A DNA stretch of 64,000 nt from Lichenostomus cassidix. Taxonomy: Eukaryota > Chordata > Aves > Passeriformes > Meliphagidae. Positions 14,501 through 26,639 of the stretch are shown piece after piece. Positions within the stretch are counted from its first letter, which is position 1. Each line of letters opens with the position of its first letter. The stretch is taken from the NCBI GenBank assembly GCA_008360975.2, contig CM039183.1:9389762-9453761 (forward strand), read 5' to 3'. The notes beneath the pieces were generated by a model. The model saw nothing but the letters and a program-made list of their open reading frames with translations. It did no database searches and had not been told where the DNA came from. Made by a program: the position numbers and the translations under genes.

Positions 14501-15597
14501 CATTTGGGCTTGTCCCATGTGTTACTGATTCAAATCTGAAATAGCAAGCACGGGCTAGGTTTTGTTCTGTCTTTTGTGTTGGCACTGGGAGTAAAAGGAC
14601 ATGTCAAATTTTGAGCATTGTTTTGCCCAGTGTAAAGACAGAAGCCTTTCCACCTGCATAAATGGGGGAGGGATCAGATGGACTTGAGTCCGGTGTGTTT
14701 AGAACAGCATGCACCTCTTCTAAAGAAAACTAATTTCTTTAAACAGTGGGCAGTTGATGGAATTTATAGCCCAGCATGTTTTGCTACAGGATTAATAAGC
14801 AGTGTCCCGGAGGACAGCTGCAATTTTCTGCCCTAAAACACTGCTTGGGATCAAAGTGCCCTTCTGCCAAATCACCCATGAGCTATATATGGTGATCAGA
14901 ACTTGGGTGTGAAATGTCTTCAGGTCCTTTCCTCCAGCTCAGTTGTCTGAGGCAAACACAGCCACTCCTTCTGCCCATCTCTGCCTCCTTGCCTTTAGCC
15001 ACAGCTGAATTTTTGCTCACTTTGTATCAGTCTAAAGATATTTGCCATCGTAGTGTAGTGTCAAAGCCCTGGAGAGAAACAATGTCCGGTAGAAAATATG
15101 TCTTGTGTGGATTTAAATAGCTTTGATGAATACTGTAGAAGGAGTGATGCTTGCTGGTGAAAGTTTTTAGGGGAACATGCCTGTTTCTTGCAGGAGACAT
15201 CACAGTTAGTTCTGCTGGGTGCTCCACTATTATGGTGAGGCAAATGTTCCTTTTCACTTTTGTCTTGCTGAGGCTTTTGCAGTTTTTTTCTAAATCACCT
15301 CTAGTCATCTCCCTCACACTGGGTTAAACAGCAGTGTGGCACTAGATCTGAATTATTTTTCTTATGTCCTGTGGCAGAGCACTGTGGTCCTGTGTGAGCA
15401 GAGCATATTTGCATGATATCCTTAACAACTTTGCCTTCCACACTTTATTGTGGCCCTTGGGTTACTCCCAGGGGAAATTTCAGGGACTGGACATTGTGGG
15501 GTGCAATGTCACAAACACTCTAGGACCAGTTTGTGTCCACAGTGGTCAATTCCTGTTCATCCTCCCCAGAAGTGACATGCAGAGGGGATTTTTCTGC

Positions 15598-16285
15598 ATT
15601 ACACTTGCAAATGATACTGACATGGGAGGAGCTCTGAATTTTCTTGAGAACAGGGTTAAGATTTAAAATCTCGACTAAGTGGACAAATCACTTGGAAAAA
15701 ATAAGAGGTTATTTGGAAAAAGACAAGCACTAAGTTGTTAACTTAGGTGAGAATAATGGGCTGCCCAGACCCAAAAAGGGAGATGGCTGGCTGAGCTGCA
15801 GCTCTGCAGAGGGGGGATGGAGTTGATGGTGGATTCCAGGCTGACAGTGAGTCACCAGCTTTGTACAGTTGTGAAAAAGGCAAGCTGGGGTTTATAACCA
15901 AGAACGTTCAGCTATCCTTGCACTCAGCTCAGCTTGGTGAGGTCTCAGCTGGAGTCTTGAACCAGTTTTCTGCTCACAGCCTTTAAAAACAGCAAAACAA
16001 GTAAAAAGTGGGTCAAAAGGAAAAAAAAAAAAAAAAGGAGGAAAATAGCATGAATGGATGATTTAGCAGACATGACCTATACAGAGAAAGTGAAGGTATT
16101 GGGGTTGCTTAGTCCGTGGAAGAAAAAGGTGAGGAGATGGATGAATATGTTAACACCTGTAAAATGTGGGAAGGAATAAGCTGTTTACCATGTATTTCAG
16201 GAAGAGGACTGTGCACTTGAGTCTTGTGGGAGCTTTGTGCAGAGCAGTCCCAGTGACAGGCTGTCACCAGAAATCCACGGGAGCC
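15598..16285 (+). mobile_element. Degraded CR1 LINE fragment (reverse transcriptase 3' part)
   Basis: The plus strand reads as the 3' part of an old CR1 non-LTR retrotransposon. The frame ending at 15,666 gives FCITLANDTDMGG and then LENRVKI. This aligns by eye with the CR1 reverse-transcriptase catalytic box (typically F/Y-A-D-D-T, K-L-G-G) and the following L-E-D-R-V-K-I segment. The second catalytic aspartate is replaced by asparagine. A stop follows immediately, so the copy is dead. Downstream, 15,673-15,900 keeps the CR1 order of W-nnn-D-K-C-K-like, ‘first-box’ and ‘VDnKL’-like stretches at DNA level. Positions 15,930-16,200 keep the GGTGAGG...CTGGAGT and GTTGCTTAGTC motifs of the CR1 3' end region. 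An A-rich tract at 16,020-16,036 interrupts it. Both ends are approximate. The family assignment is from memory of CR1 sequence, not from a search. Confidence 0.75.
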
Positions 16286-19200
16286 TCTTTTTAGCAAATG
16301 TATTTATCTGGAACTGTTTCTGTGGCAATGGCCCTTCTTCTCTCCTGCTTTGTGATGGCCAAGCCTGAGAAACACATGGTGGGAAGGGAGCTATGCTTCC
16401 CATTGCAGGAGAGCTAGCTCTGGCCCAGTGAGTGGAGGAGAACAGGGCAGCTGCAGAGCTGACCTGCACCTCCAATCGATGCTGTAATGGCAAAGCTCAC
16501 CCTGGGAGCTTTGTGCTGAGGAGGCAGCACATTCCTGTCCAGGTGCAGCCCCACAAATGCTCCATCAGAGGTGTGCTCTGATGTCAGGCAATGAGATTTT
16601 TTGGCTCCTGGTGTAGGGAAGCCGAGCATTTGCATTTGGCTTGCATGAGAAGGCCAGTCATTTTCCTCTCGAAGGCTTGGAGGCAGGAGAGGTGACCAGG
16701 GTGGAAGTAGCAATGCTGCTTTAGACTCACTCACTGCAGGACTTGGTGACAGGTACACCAGGTATCAGCTCTCAGGCTATGACAGATCCATCCTGACAGA
16801 TGTCCCTTTAGCACCAGCAGCCAAAACATCGTGGTTGTGTTGTTGCAAGGGGTTTGTTCCCATCTTTTAGGGAGATTTTTGTCTTGGGGATGGGCTTGCT
16901 CTCCTCCATCATGTAGCAGCTACCGCAGCAAAGCAATATTAGGAAGTAAGATTTTAGCTGTCTTCCACGTGATTAGTCCTGCTTGAGGGAGGGGGAAGGG
17001 CCTCACACTCCCTATTAATCATTTCTTCTTCCCTCCTCCCATCTGCTCAGTGATTCTCTTGCTCTTTCATACACCACTAATATTTGATCACTTAATTTCT
17101 CTCTGATTCTCTGACTCCCTCCCTCATTGGTTTTTTTCTTGAATCTCTGCCCTCCTTGCTCCCACATTCTTGCAGAGATGCTACTCAATGACCTAATTTT
17201 CTCCCAAGAAAAAAACAGGGGGAAAAAAAGAAAAAAAAGAAAAAATACTCCAAAGTTCCTCATTTCCCTTTTCTTGGATATTACACCTTTTCCCAGTGGT
17301 CAGCACCTTCAGCCAGAGTTGTAGAGCACGTGTGGGCAGTTCCTGCTTCCCTCCTCCTCCTCTTTGTGCCCTCCCCAGAGGGTGCAAGCCTGACTCCTCC
17401 TCCTCCTTCTCTTCCAGCTGCTTTCACTAACCTCCTAGCTCTTCTTGGCAGTGAGGAGCCTGGACATCTGTAGAAGCAGCTGGAAGCAAGATGGAGAGCC
17501 AATATCCTGCAGCTCATCAGATCTCTACAAACCTCAGCTCAGGAACAAACTGCTTAATTTGCTGTGTTTTTGTACTCTTTAGTTCGCAGTGCACACTGCT
17601 CGTTCCTCACCATCCCAGCAAAGCTCCAGCTTTATTGATCCATGGCCTGGCATGGCTATAGCGTGTTGTTTTAGATATCTTGTTGCCAGCCTGTGAATCT
17701 GAGTGCTCTTATGTTATGGTGGAAGAAGGCAAAGTTAAGTTTTCTACCTGGATCTTCAGCATTACCTCCATTAGCATCATATGTTTCCACGGACAGAACT
17801 TAATCCTGCATTAGTTAAAATTTGACCTCTGTCAAACAAACAGCAGTAGCACAAATTCATAGTCCTGAGAACACAGCAAAAGTGCTCTTGCTGGTTCCCT
17901 GTCACTTTCCCACCTGATTTACATCAAAACCTCACAAAGATGACTAGTAATACTCTGAAAGGTGACAATCATCCTTCCCTGTAAACACCGGAAGGCAGCA
18001 TTAAACTGAGCTCTGCAGGGCTGAAGGAGCACAAGAGGTGCAGGATCCCTGCTCCAGTTCCTGTGGAGGTGGGAGAAGCTGTTGGGGGCTGGGAGCTGCA
18101 GCATTTTGCAGCAGGGCGTTCGGGGATGGGCCCCCGAAGGGAAGCTTGCGAGCCGTGCTGCCGTGAAAAGCCTCGCAGCATGTTACATGATGCAAGCTCC
18201 TTGGCAAGTGCTGTAATTGTGTCACTGAAATGGCTGAGCCACAATGCTCAGGGAAAAGGTTTTTCCTGGTGATCCTGTGAGCGCACTGTACCCTTCCCTG
18301 GTGCACCAGAGCAGCCTGGGAAGGCCAGGGATGCCGCAAAGTGCTGAGAGAGCTCGTGTTTGGGGAAGGTTTCTTGTGCTCTGTTTCGGGATTTGGAATT
18401 TGCCAATTTGTGGCTGAGAGCACGTAACGAGAGATATAACTAGACAGATGCTTTAAAAATATTTTTCAGAGGACTTGGAAATGAGTGTGACTATTAGGGA
18501 CACCATTTTCATAAAGCTTTCAGCCCAGCATCCTCTTTTTCTCTCATGACAAACTGCAGTTATGCACAAAACCAGCTACTGGAGTTTTTAATGTCTTGCT
18601 CCCTCCCCACTAGCCGTAGCTGTTTGCTTTTAAATGCCATGATTTGCACCCAGAGCAGTTGGAGCAGAGAGGTATGAAGTAAAGGGAATTGCTTTAGAAA
18701 TCAGGCCTTAGACCTGATTCAGGGTCAGGCTTTAATCCACCAGCTCTGACAGGGCTGAGCAGTGCTTTGCAGCACGGGTGCACCTAGGTACATGTGGGTA
18801 CACAGAGCCTACACGTGGTGTTGTCAGGTGTTTTAAGTCCAGTGTAAAGCAAATACCATTTGCAAGTCGCTTTAATATGTCCTTTTTATTTTTTCCTTCC
18901 CCCTGCCTCTAAACCTTTGCTGCGAAACAGAGCTCTCATATTTTCCATTCCTAATTCAAGAGCTGGAGGGATCGCTAAAGCCAGGTATCAAGTTACAGGA
19001 GAAAGAGTGAAGACATTTGGTTGCAGCTTCATTGGCTCACACAGTGCATACACCCGAGCGACCATTTTCATCAGCTCCCATGTCTATGGGTAAAACTCTA
19101 AGGAAAATCACATTTTCTCTAAATCTGTCCTTGGGAAGGACAGTGTCTGCAAGGAAAATTCCCACCAATAGAGGTGTTTGAAGGCTGGGAATAGGAGGAA

Positions 19201-19357
19201 GGAAAAACCCTGGAACGATCAAAAAGCATCTCGTCCATAGTACAGGAAATGTTGTTCCTACTCATCTGAGCTATCAAAATAAGGCAAACCAACAAGTTAC
19301 AACAATAACAATGTTCAAATTAAATCCTTTGAATGTGTCATGTGTGTAGCTTAAAAT

Positions 19358-19367
19358 GTGACTCAGC
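19358..19367 (+). promoter_or_regulatory. ARE/MARE-like motif GTGACTCAGC
   Basis: The ten bases match the antioxidant response element core (RTGACNNNGC) and contain a perfect AP-1 heptamer, TGACTCA. NRF2-small MAF and AP-1 dimers bind such sites in vertebrates. A single motif in a gene desert is weak evidence, because AP-1 heptamers are expected several times by chance in 64 kb. Confidence 0.25.
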
Positions 19368-19390
19368 CAGGAATTGTTACTATTTCTGGT

Positions 19391-19433
19391 ACTGCTTTTA
19401 AACCTAGTCTACTGTTTTTAAACCTAGTCTACT
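19391..19433 (+). repeat. Tandem 20-bp duplication
   Basis: Units 19,391-19,410 and 19,411-19,430 differ at one position, and 19,431-19,433 begins a third unit (ACT). The 20-bp unit contains TTTAAACCTAGTCT. The near-identity implies a recent slippage or duplication event. Confidence 0.85.
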
Positions 19434-20480
19434 TCAGATATTTGGCATGTCCTTGGTTTTGATAGGAAGCTGATTAGAGATGGTGACTAAATATGCTTTA
19501 TGGGCTAATTCAAACTTGGATCTTTTCTGCTGAAATTGAGATTTGATGATCTTGAAGTTAGATGTGAACTTGAGTGAAGATTTCAGTGTGTAAAAGAAAG
19601 CCAAAGCCCTGTATTTTTTTTTTTGCCTGTTCATAACCACCTCCATTCTAGCATTTCTTTTCTCATTGGGGTTTTCCAGACCATGGTTTTTCCTGTTCTC
19701 CTCTGTGTTTGGATGCTTTCTTCAAACCTTCAGCTCCTTCTGTTCAGTTCTTAGAGTGGTGGTGTGTATTTGGCAGTTTCTTCAGTTGTTTGTCCCACCA
19801 GAAGAGCCTCCTCACCCTTTTTTTCCATTCCTGTGTATTCTCTTGGTCTTTGCCCTGTGTGTTGGTTTTCCTTTTGCTGATTTCCATGTGTTACTCCTTT
19901 CTGTTGCTCATTTGCACTTGTCTGGCTGGGAATGATCTGCAGCCAGCTCTTCTGTTTCCCCACCATGCCTTTCCTTTGGTAGAGCTGATGGGAAATGCTG
20001 TATTTCCCCCTTCCCTCCTCCCACTGCCCCCTTCCTCTCCAGCTTCCTTTTCTTGTACAGCTCAGTGAAAAGCACTTAATAAAAAATATTTGGGTAAAAG
20101 GGGAGCAGAGCAAGCTCCATTTATTGCCCTGTGTGTGTTTTCTACTGTCTGCCTGTTCCTCTGAGCAGGCACTCAGCCTTTGAAGGTTGATCTTCTTGGG
20201 AATCAGTAGAGAGATTAATCTTGGAAAGGGTAGTAGTGGACTGACATTTGATTTCCTTATTTAAGTGTGACTGTTGCCCATATGCTGGAGACCACACGTG
20301 ACTTACGACTCCTGCTCTCTGCGCTTCCTCAGTTTTTCTGCCCAGCCTCTAGTTCACATTTTGTTGGCTATCCTTACGGTGAAAAAAAGGTAGAAATTGT
20401 CTTCCCTTCACACTGAAAGTTTAGGTTAAAATTAAAACACATACAGAGCTGCAGAAGCTCTGGGACTCATCTCCTATAAC

Positions 20481-20500
20481 CCTTTGTGGGCCTTTGTGGG
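20481..20500 (+). repeat. Tandem 10-bp duplication
   Basis: CCTTTGTGGG is present twice without spacer or mismatch. It is a small local duplication with no further context. Confidence 0.8.
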
Positions 20501-21044
20501 CAGCCTTGGGGGCTTTTCAGAGAGCTGAAAAGGGGAATTTCAGTGTTGTACACATGCATTTTGCTTCCTGCTGCCCATGTGGCAGTTGTGAAGGTGTCCC
20601 TATACTGTAGTAGTTGTCAGTGTGTGTTTGCTATAGTGAGTTACTCCATGAACCCTAATTGTGAAGCACGCTAAGATGAGAGGGGAACCATAAACAAATC
20701 TGTGTATTTTCAGCTTTTCTGCCTTTATTTTTCCCAGTTTGGTGGGCACTGATTCATTGTGCGTGCTGCTTGTGCACTGTGTAGCATGAACAAAGAGAGT
20801 CCATGCAACATGAAAGACACAGATTGAATTAAAACTGTCAAGTTCTTTCCCTCGTGCCACTTTTCCAGGCCAGTTTTTCCCTGTGTGGGCTGTGTGTTGT
20901 TTGCGTGCTTCCACTGCTGCTCAATGAAACACACGGCACTTCTGGATTACAGACAAAACAAAATTAGGTGCTTTGTTGTTACCCACATGCCCAAATCTGA
21001 GGATAAGAAAAGACTTGTCCCTTCTCATGGTGTGACTCTTGGGG

Positions 21045-21124
21045 ATGGTCCTGTGCAGGGCCAGGAGCTGGACTCGATGATCCTTGTGGGTCCCTTCCAA
21101 CTCAGCAGATTCTGTCATTCTGTC
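21045..21124 (+). mobile_element. CR1 LINE 3' terminus (5'-truncated copy)
   Basis: The segment contains the hallmark avian CR1 3' end in the right order: a GGGCCAGGAG stretch, TGGACTCGATGATCC, TTGTGGGTCCCTTCCAAC, and a terminal short direct repeat (ATTCTGTC ATTCTGTC). CR1 copies end in short tandem repeats rather than poly(A), and most avian copies are severely 5'-truncated, as here (about 80-100 bp). The copy is much closer to consensus than the one at 15.6-16.3 kb, so it is younger. It is a strong pointer to a bird genome. Confidence 0.92.
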
Positions 21125-24100
21125 CCTCACCTCCACCTTCAGTGCAAGCAGTAGGATTTTGAAGAATTTGGATGAAAACCTGAAGGGAGTACAAAGTTTC
21201 CTTATGTTTGTGTAATTCCTGGTGGGAGCAATGTGATGTAACACCGAGCAGAGTCACTGTGCTAATGTACCTTTGGACCTGGGCAAGAGGAAGAAAAGCT
21301 GTGAGACAGCCTCTTGTCAGGAGCTTCTCCCTGCAGTCACCTAGATTCCTGAAAGACAGGTCACATCCTGCCAGGCATGAGAGATGCTGAGTGAGGATGC
21401 ACAGCCTGTGCTCTGCAAGCCTGCAGACTAGATAGGTCCTTTGAGCCTTTGCCTGTAAATACAGGAAGGATGCACTGTGGAAGGTCCTGTATGCAGATGC
21501 CTTCATGTAGACGAGGAAAAAGAAAGCCTAAGTTGCTTGCCTCTTCTTCCATTTTCCCCTTACAAATGCCTCCCATGGCTGACAGCCTTTTTCAGGGAAG
21601 CACAAAACCCTTCCCTCTGCGGGGCTGTGAATCTGCTTGCTCTGGGGCTGTCCAAAGAGCCAAATCACCTTTGAGAAGAAGAGAAGGATATTTGGATCAT
21701 GCTGGCATGCCCTCTTGTGTACCCTGGTGCTCAGGAAGGGGTATTACTGGAGAGCTCTAACAGATGAAGCTCAGATGAGCAAATACAGATGTCAAGTGTA
21801 TTTTCTACCTGTCCAAGCTGTCCCTTACTGTAATAGTGGAATCAGGAGAAATTGGAACCTTCTGCAACTGACAATGTAGCCCTAAACGTGGAATTGCTTG
21901 TTCAGCTGCTGTGTCAGATGGGTAGTGTGGGGTGGAAGCACACATCATCTTCGGTCAGTGTGGGAGGCTCCCGTGGCAAGGTGGACAGAATGCTTAGGGT
22001 GGGACAGCTTGGAGAGGCTCCCCAGAGCTCAATCCACATGTGCTGTTAGTCACTGCTGTCCTTTACTCAGGCATGAGTTTCAGGCTGGGTGTTGTAGCTC
22101 ACAGTCTGACCCCAGATGTGTATTAATTATTTATTTTCCTCCACGTGCTGGCAGATGGTTGGAAGAAGAGTCTGCCAAGCATAGTGCATGCTTGAGGGCA
22201 GCGATTTTGAGGCACGTTGTTGAGATTATCTGATGTTTCACATTTTCTGTAATTTAGTTTGTGTGTGTGTGAAGGGAGTATTTAAAACTTGCAGACAATA
22301 GTTTGCTGGGTTGCAGGGAATGAAACCCCTAATGAATAGTCCATTGTTTACATCCATTTGAGGCTGTTTCTTTGCTGAATTAGTGCCATGAAACATAGCT
22401 GCAACTCTGTTGTTTTTAACTCCCCTCTCTCTCCTTACCCATCCCCCTTCCCATTCCTTATGGTTGCTAAATCCTGCTGTTATCTTCCCTACACAAGTTT
22501 CCAAGCTCCCTTCTCTCCTCTTGATTTTCTTCTGCTTAAACCTCTTGTCCAAACTGGGTCATCTTTTGCTTCTAGTGTGGTAAATTTTCTCATCCTTGGC
22601 CTCTTGGACTCACACTTCAATCGTTATTATTTTTATCCAGATGAACGTGGGAAAAGAAAAGAAATAAAGCCCCCAAACTCTTTTCTGCCATAATCAGGGC
22701 TAGACCCCCCTCTTCCCTTTGCCTTTCCCTCCCAACCTCCTTGCTTGGAGCTCTTTCTATACCAGTTTGCAGCTGTCTATATATACTGATTTATCTCATA
22801 TTTGTCTGTAAGCCCTCTGCCCAATTTCTAGCTCTTATTTTCCTCTCCAATGAGGAGGATTCCTCCCTTGCTCTGTCCATACTGTTCCATGCTCTGATCT
22901 CTATTCCTTCTTCTGGTGACCCCAAAACTTGAGGTAGCTCCCTTTTCCCCTTCTTTAAACAGATAAGTGGCTGGCTGGCAGAGTTGTAAGCTTTTTTTTT
23001 TCTCTGTACTCGGTTTGTAGATGGCTCTTTTTTGTGTGTGTGTGTTGCTAATTGATGCTGTGTAGCTGTTTACCTGCATGACTTGCTGGAGTGATTGCTC
23101 AGACTGATGCATACCACACTCTGGAACTGTTTCTTTTCTCTCCAGCCCTGATTTATAGATAACTGGAAAAAGCAATTCTTGGCTGCCCTGTTTTGAAAAC
23201 TATTACGCCACAGAAAAACTCCTTCTATAAACACAGCACCTGATATAAAGAAGCCCTATTCGGTTTTCTGGTTTTCCTCATTAAAAAAAGCTTCCCTTTA
23301 TCATAGAAACAATAATTCTCCTCAAATTGTATTTAAGGGATGTAGACACAAAGGCTTACCTGCCCTTCTAGGACGTCCTAGAAATCAGAACTGAGGCATT
23401 TTTCATAGTCAATAAGGGAATGGGGTATTTTGGAGAGGTTGTGTTTGTCTTTTCTGGATAGGCAGCATGCTCATGCCACATAATACAAACCAACCACAGC
23501 TCTATCAGGCTCGTGTATGCTGGCTGAAGTGCTAGGACATGTATCTGCAGAGAATTCCCTATGGATGAAGAGGTTGGGAGGGTTGGAAGGCCCCAAAGAT
23601 CTTGAGAAAGTAGGTACAGACCAATTCCTTTAATCAAAGGACTGCTGTGCATTGTGCAAATCAAGTGCATCTGCTTCCATTTCTTCACAACCTCTGTGTG
23701 ATGCCCTCTGGACTGCAACTTGGGGGCAATGCTGTAAATTTTGAAACACTGTTTGTTTGTGTAGGGCACTGCTGGTATCCTTTTGGGTCAGCAGAGCTGC
23801 TCTAAAATATGGCAAAATCATCAAATGATAAGCAAACCTACGATGCCTCAGCCCAGTGCCAAACAAAATCCTGCAAGAGGGAGAATTAGCTGTGAAAATT
23901 TACCCTGTTGCTGCAGAGCTCATTTGGTTGCATATATCATGTCAGAGTGGAATGATTGAAGAAATGCTCTACTTGGTAAATGAACATTTGTGCCAGTTAC
24001 AGGACAGCTTATACATGCATAAAACCTGAGACACCTGGTAGTGGTGCTGGACAGGTTGTTTTTGAATGAATGTGCTTGTTGGAATGCAGGGGAGGAGTGA

Positions 24101-26417
24101 AATGCCTCCATGTCTTTAAGTATTTCTCCTTTCGATGCCATATACTGTTAAGGAAACCAGATTCTGGGGACACGTTAGTTCTGTAAGCAGCAAAAGTTTC
24201 TGCTTCCTATAGTGGGGATGCTTTCTCCTTCTTACTTCCACTCCAGATTGATACTAAGATTCTGAGGATGTGGCACTGCTTTCATTTTGGCCTTTTACTT
24301 CCCTCTGAAAACACAGAGCCAACACATAGAATACAAGATCAATTCCTGACTTTCTTACAACGATTTGCTGTTCTTCCCACCTCCATCACTAGACATTGCA
24401 CATTCCTCCCAAACCAAACCCCTGTAGCCCAGAAATAGGTCACACCCCACCACCTGGACAGCAGTCATGGCTTGTGTCATCGTTTGGCGTGACGTTGGCA
24501 AGAGCTCGGCGAGCAGGACTGGCTTCTTCAGGGAGCAGGATGTGAGAACACCCCTCGTGATACCTCCAGATGGGCCTTGGGAGGTGATGGGGGAGAGGAC
24601 ACTCTTCACACAGGGGGAAAAAAAAAAGGAGGTGTAAGCTAGCTTGATCAGCGAACGGGTTTTCTGCTGGTTGGTTTGGATGATTTATAATGGTATACAG
24701 AGCTTTGTCACCTTTATGCTGACTTGTTCCATTGCTGCCCAGAGGTCAGCCCGTTGGCCTGTAAAAAATGAATTGTCGATTTCTGTGGCTTTTCCTGGTG
24801 GCCACAATCCTGGGGCTGTTGTCAGTCCTGCTGTTGAGTTCAACTGAGGGCTGGAGGGGGCTGCCCACGAAGCTTGCTCGACCTCTCACCGCTGGTGGTT
24901 TCATTTTGGATGAATTTTTCATCATTCCTATAAAGTGACCCTAAGCAGGGCATATCCAAATCTCCTTTTGACTTAGTGGGTAGAAGAGCAGCAATGCCAG
25001 CTGTTGGGCTGGTAGGCTTTGCTCAAGAATGCCACTTCTTGTCTGTGTGGTTACTTTGAGAAGCTCACAGGGAAGGAGCATGCTTCCAGGTTTTTCAGAT
25101 TATTTCAGTTGCTGCAAAAGGTGATCTGCACAGGGAATGGATGCAATGGAATTAGTGGCAGAGACAGAGGTATCTGCAAGTGTGTGATCATTTTCATAGG
25201 ACAGGTACGTTGTGCTTCTTCCTGAGAAGTGCTGAGAACAAATTGTCATAGAAATGCAAAATACAGTCAGTCTGTTTTGGGTTAAGGCAAGAAATGAGGG
25301 CCCTATAGCCTGGAGAGATGCGTATGAGTCTGCGTGGGGAAAATGCACCTTAATTAGATGGATTGACAGATCCTGTTTCTCCTGCTCCTTCCGCAGTTTG
25401 CAGCGCTCAGTCTAGGAAACGCCTCCCAAATTCGCCCACCACTGCCCTTACAGAAGGCCTGGCACACTCACCCGGAGTCCTCCATGCCGTATGGCTGGAT
25501 GTCACTGAGACCTGGATCGTGACCTGTTAGGCTGGATGGACAACTTCAGGCTGGGAGGGGAGCCCAGCACATCCCCTGCCCTCTGCACACCGTGTTCTTT
25601 AATGCTCCTTCCCGGCAGCCGGCTGGGGTTTGGCGTGGAGAGGACAGCGTCTGTCCCGGCGGGGCGCTGGGGCTGTGCCTGTGCCAGGGGGCATGTCCCC
25701 TCCTCTGGCACCGTGGGGCTTGTGGTGCTGCTGTGCTGAGCACTGCTGCTCTGAAAGTTGCTTAATAGACATGCTGGACTCTGTCTTGACAATACACCCT
25801 TTTCTTGAGAGAAATGAGAAGTTTCAATTTCAGTCACTAGCCTGTTTTTCACTGACCTGTTTTAGTCAGCAAGTCATGGCTTTACTGTGCCACTCTCTCA
25901 AACTGCCACTCATGAGCTTAACGAGATGGTGGAGCAAAACTCCTCTCCTCTGCAGAAAATGCAAAGAGAGAAGAGGCAGTTTTACCCCAAACGTTAGAGG
26001 AGACGCGGTCAAATTAACGTTACAGTAAATGTAAAATATTTTTAATTTACAGAGTACTTTAAGCTCCAGTTGGGAGGCAAGGGGTGCAAAGGGGGAAGGG
26101 TTTGGAGTGAAGTTAATACACCTTTTAAAACTTTTGACTGAATCTTTTATTCAGTGTTTGTATAACTCAGTTATCTGCTAGTTAATACCAGTATTTTTCA
26201 TACCTCTCCAGAGCCAATACACAGCAAACCTTCAGCCCTGTTGGGTATTTGTGCTACAGCATATTTAATAGCCATGACAACAATTCAACAATTGTATGGA
26301 AGCCTCCCCTCCCTGTCTGAGTGTTGCAGGCACCAGAGTGTCTCCATTGGAAAACCCCTAAACATACAGTTTCAGCCAAAACTGTTTTAATGATAGTCTA
26401 CTGAGAGCTTGACAGGC

Positions 26418-26465
26418 TTTTTTTTTTTTTAAAAAAAGGGGGCCACTTTTTTCCCTCCCCCCCCC
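26418..26465 (+). repeat. Compound homopolymer block (T13-A7-G5 ... T6-C3-T-C9)
   Basis: Five homopolymer runs of different bases lie within 48 bp: T13 at 26,418-26,430, A7, G5, then after CCAC a T6 run and C-rich runs ending in C9 at 26,457-26,465. Such blocks are prone to replication slippage and sequencing error. The exact run lengths should be treated cautiously. Confidence 0.8.
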
Positions 26466-26639
26466 AATCTTTTTCTTAACTTCTTCACTGCTTTTGTGAA
26501 AGCTGCCACTGTAAAACACAAGGCAAATTAAAAAAAATAAATTGCTTTAAATTGCTTAACAGGCTTGATGAGACAAAGCCTGGTGTGTTGGAGTGGCTGC
26601 AGGGAGCTCTGCGGCTGCTTTTGTATGATTTCAGAGGTG

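Larger units (their letters stand above)
1..15597. other. Gene-free upstream region, left part
   Basis: No coding gene can be supported here. The open frames are short, overlap on both strands and lack domain-like composition. The DNA is mostly AT-rich unique sequence with homopolymer runs. CpG is strongly depleted apart from modest pockets around 7,060-7,400 and 13,490-13,750. No RNA gene was recognised. If synteny follows other amniotes, where SERTAD2 and SLC1A4 are neighbours in head-to-head orientation, this would be the spacer between them. That is background knowledge, because no SLC1A4 exon is visible in the window. Confidence 0.7.

Noticed and set aside
23570..23615. Possible minus-strand CR1 terminus (GGGTTGGAAGGCCCCAAAGATC)
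   Set aside because: Only about 25 bases resemble CR1, with no ATTCTATG-type repeats or continuation.
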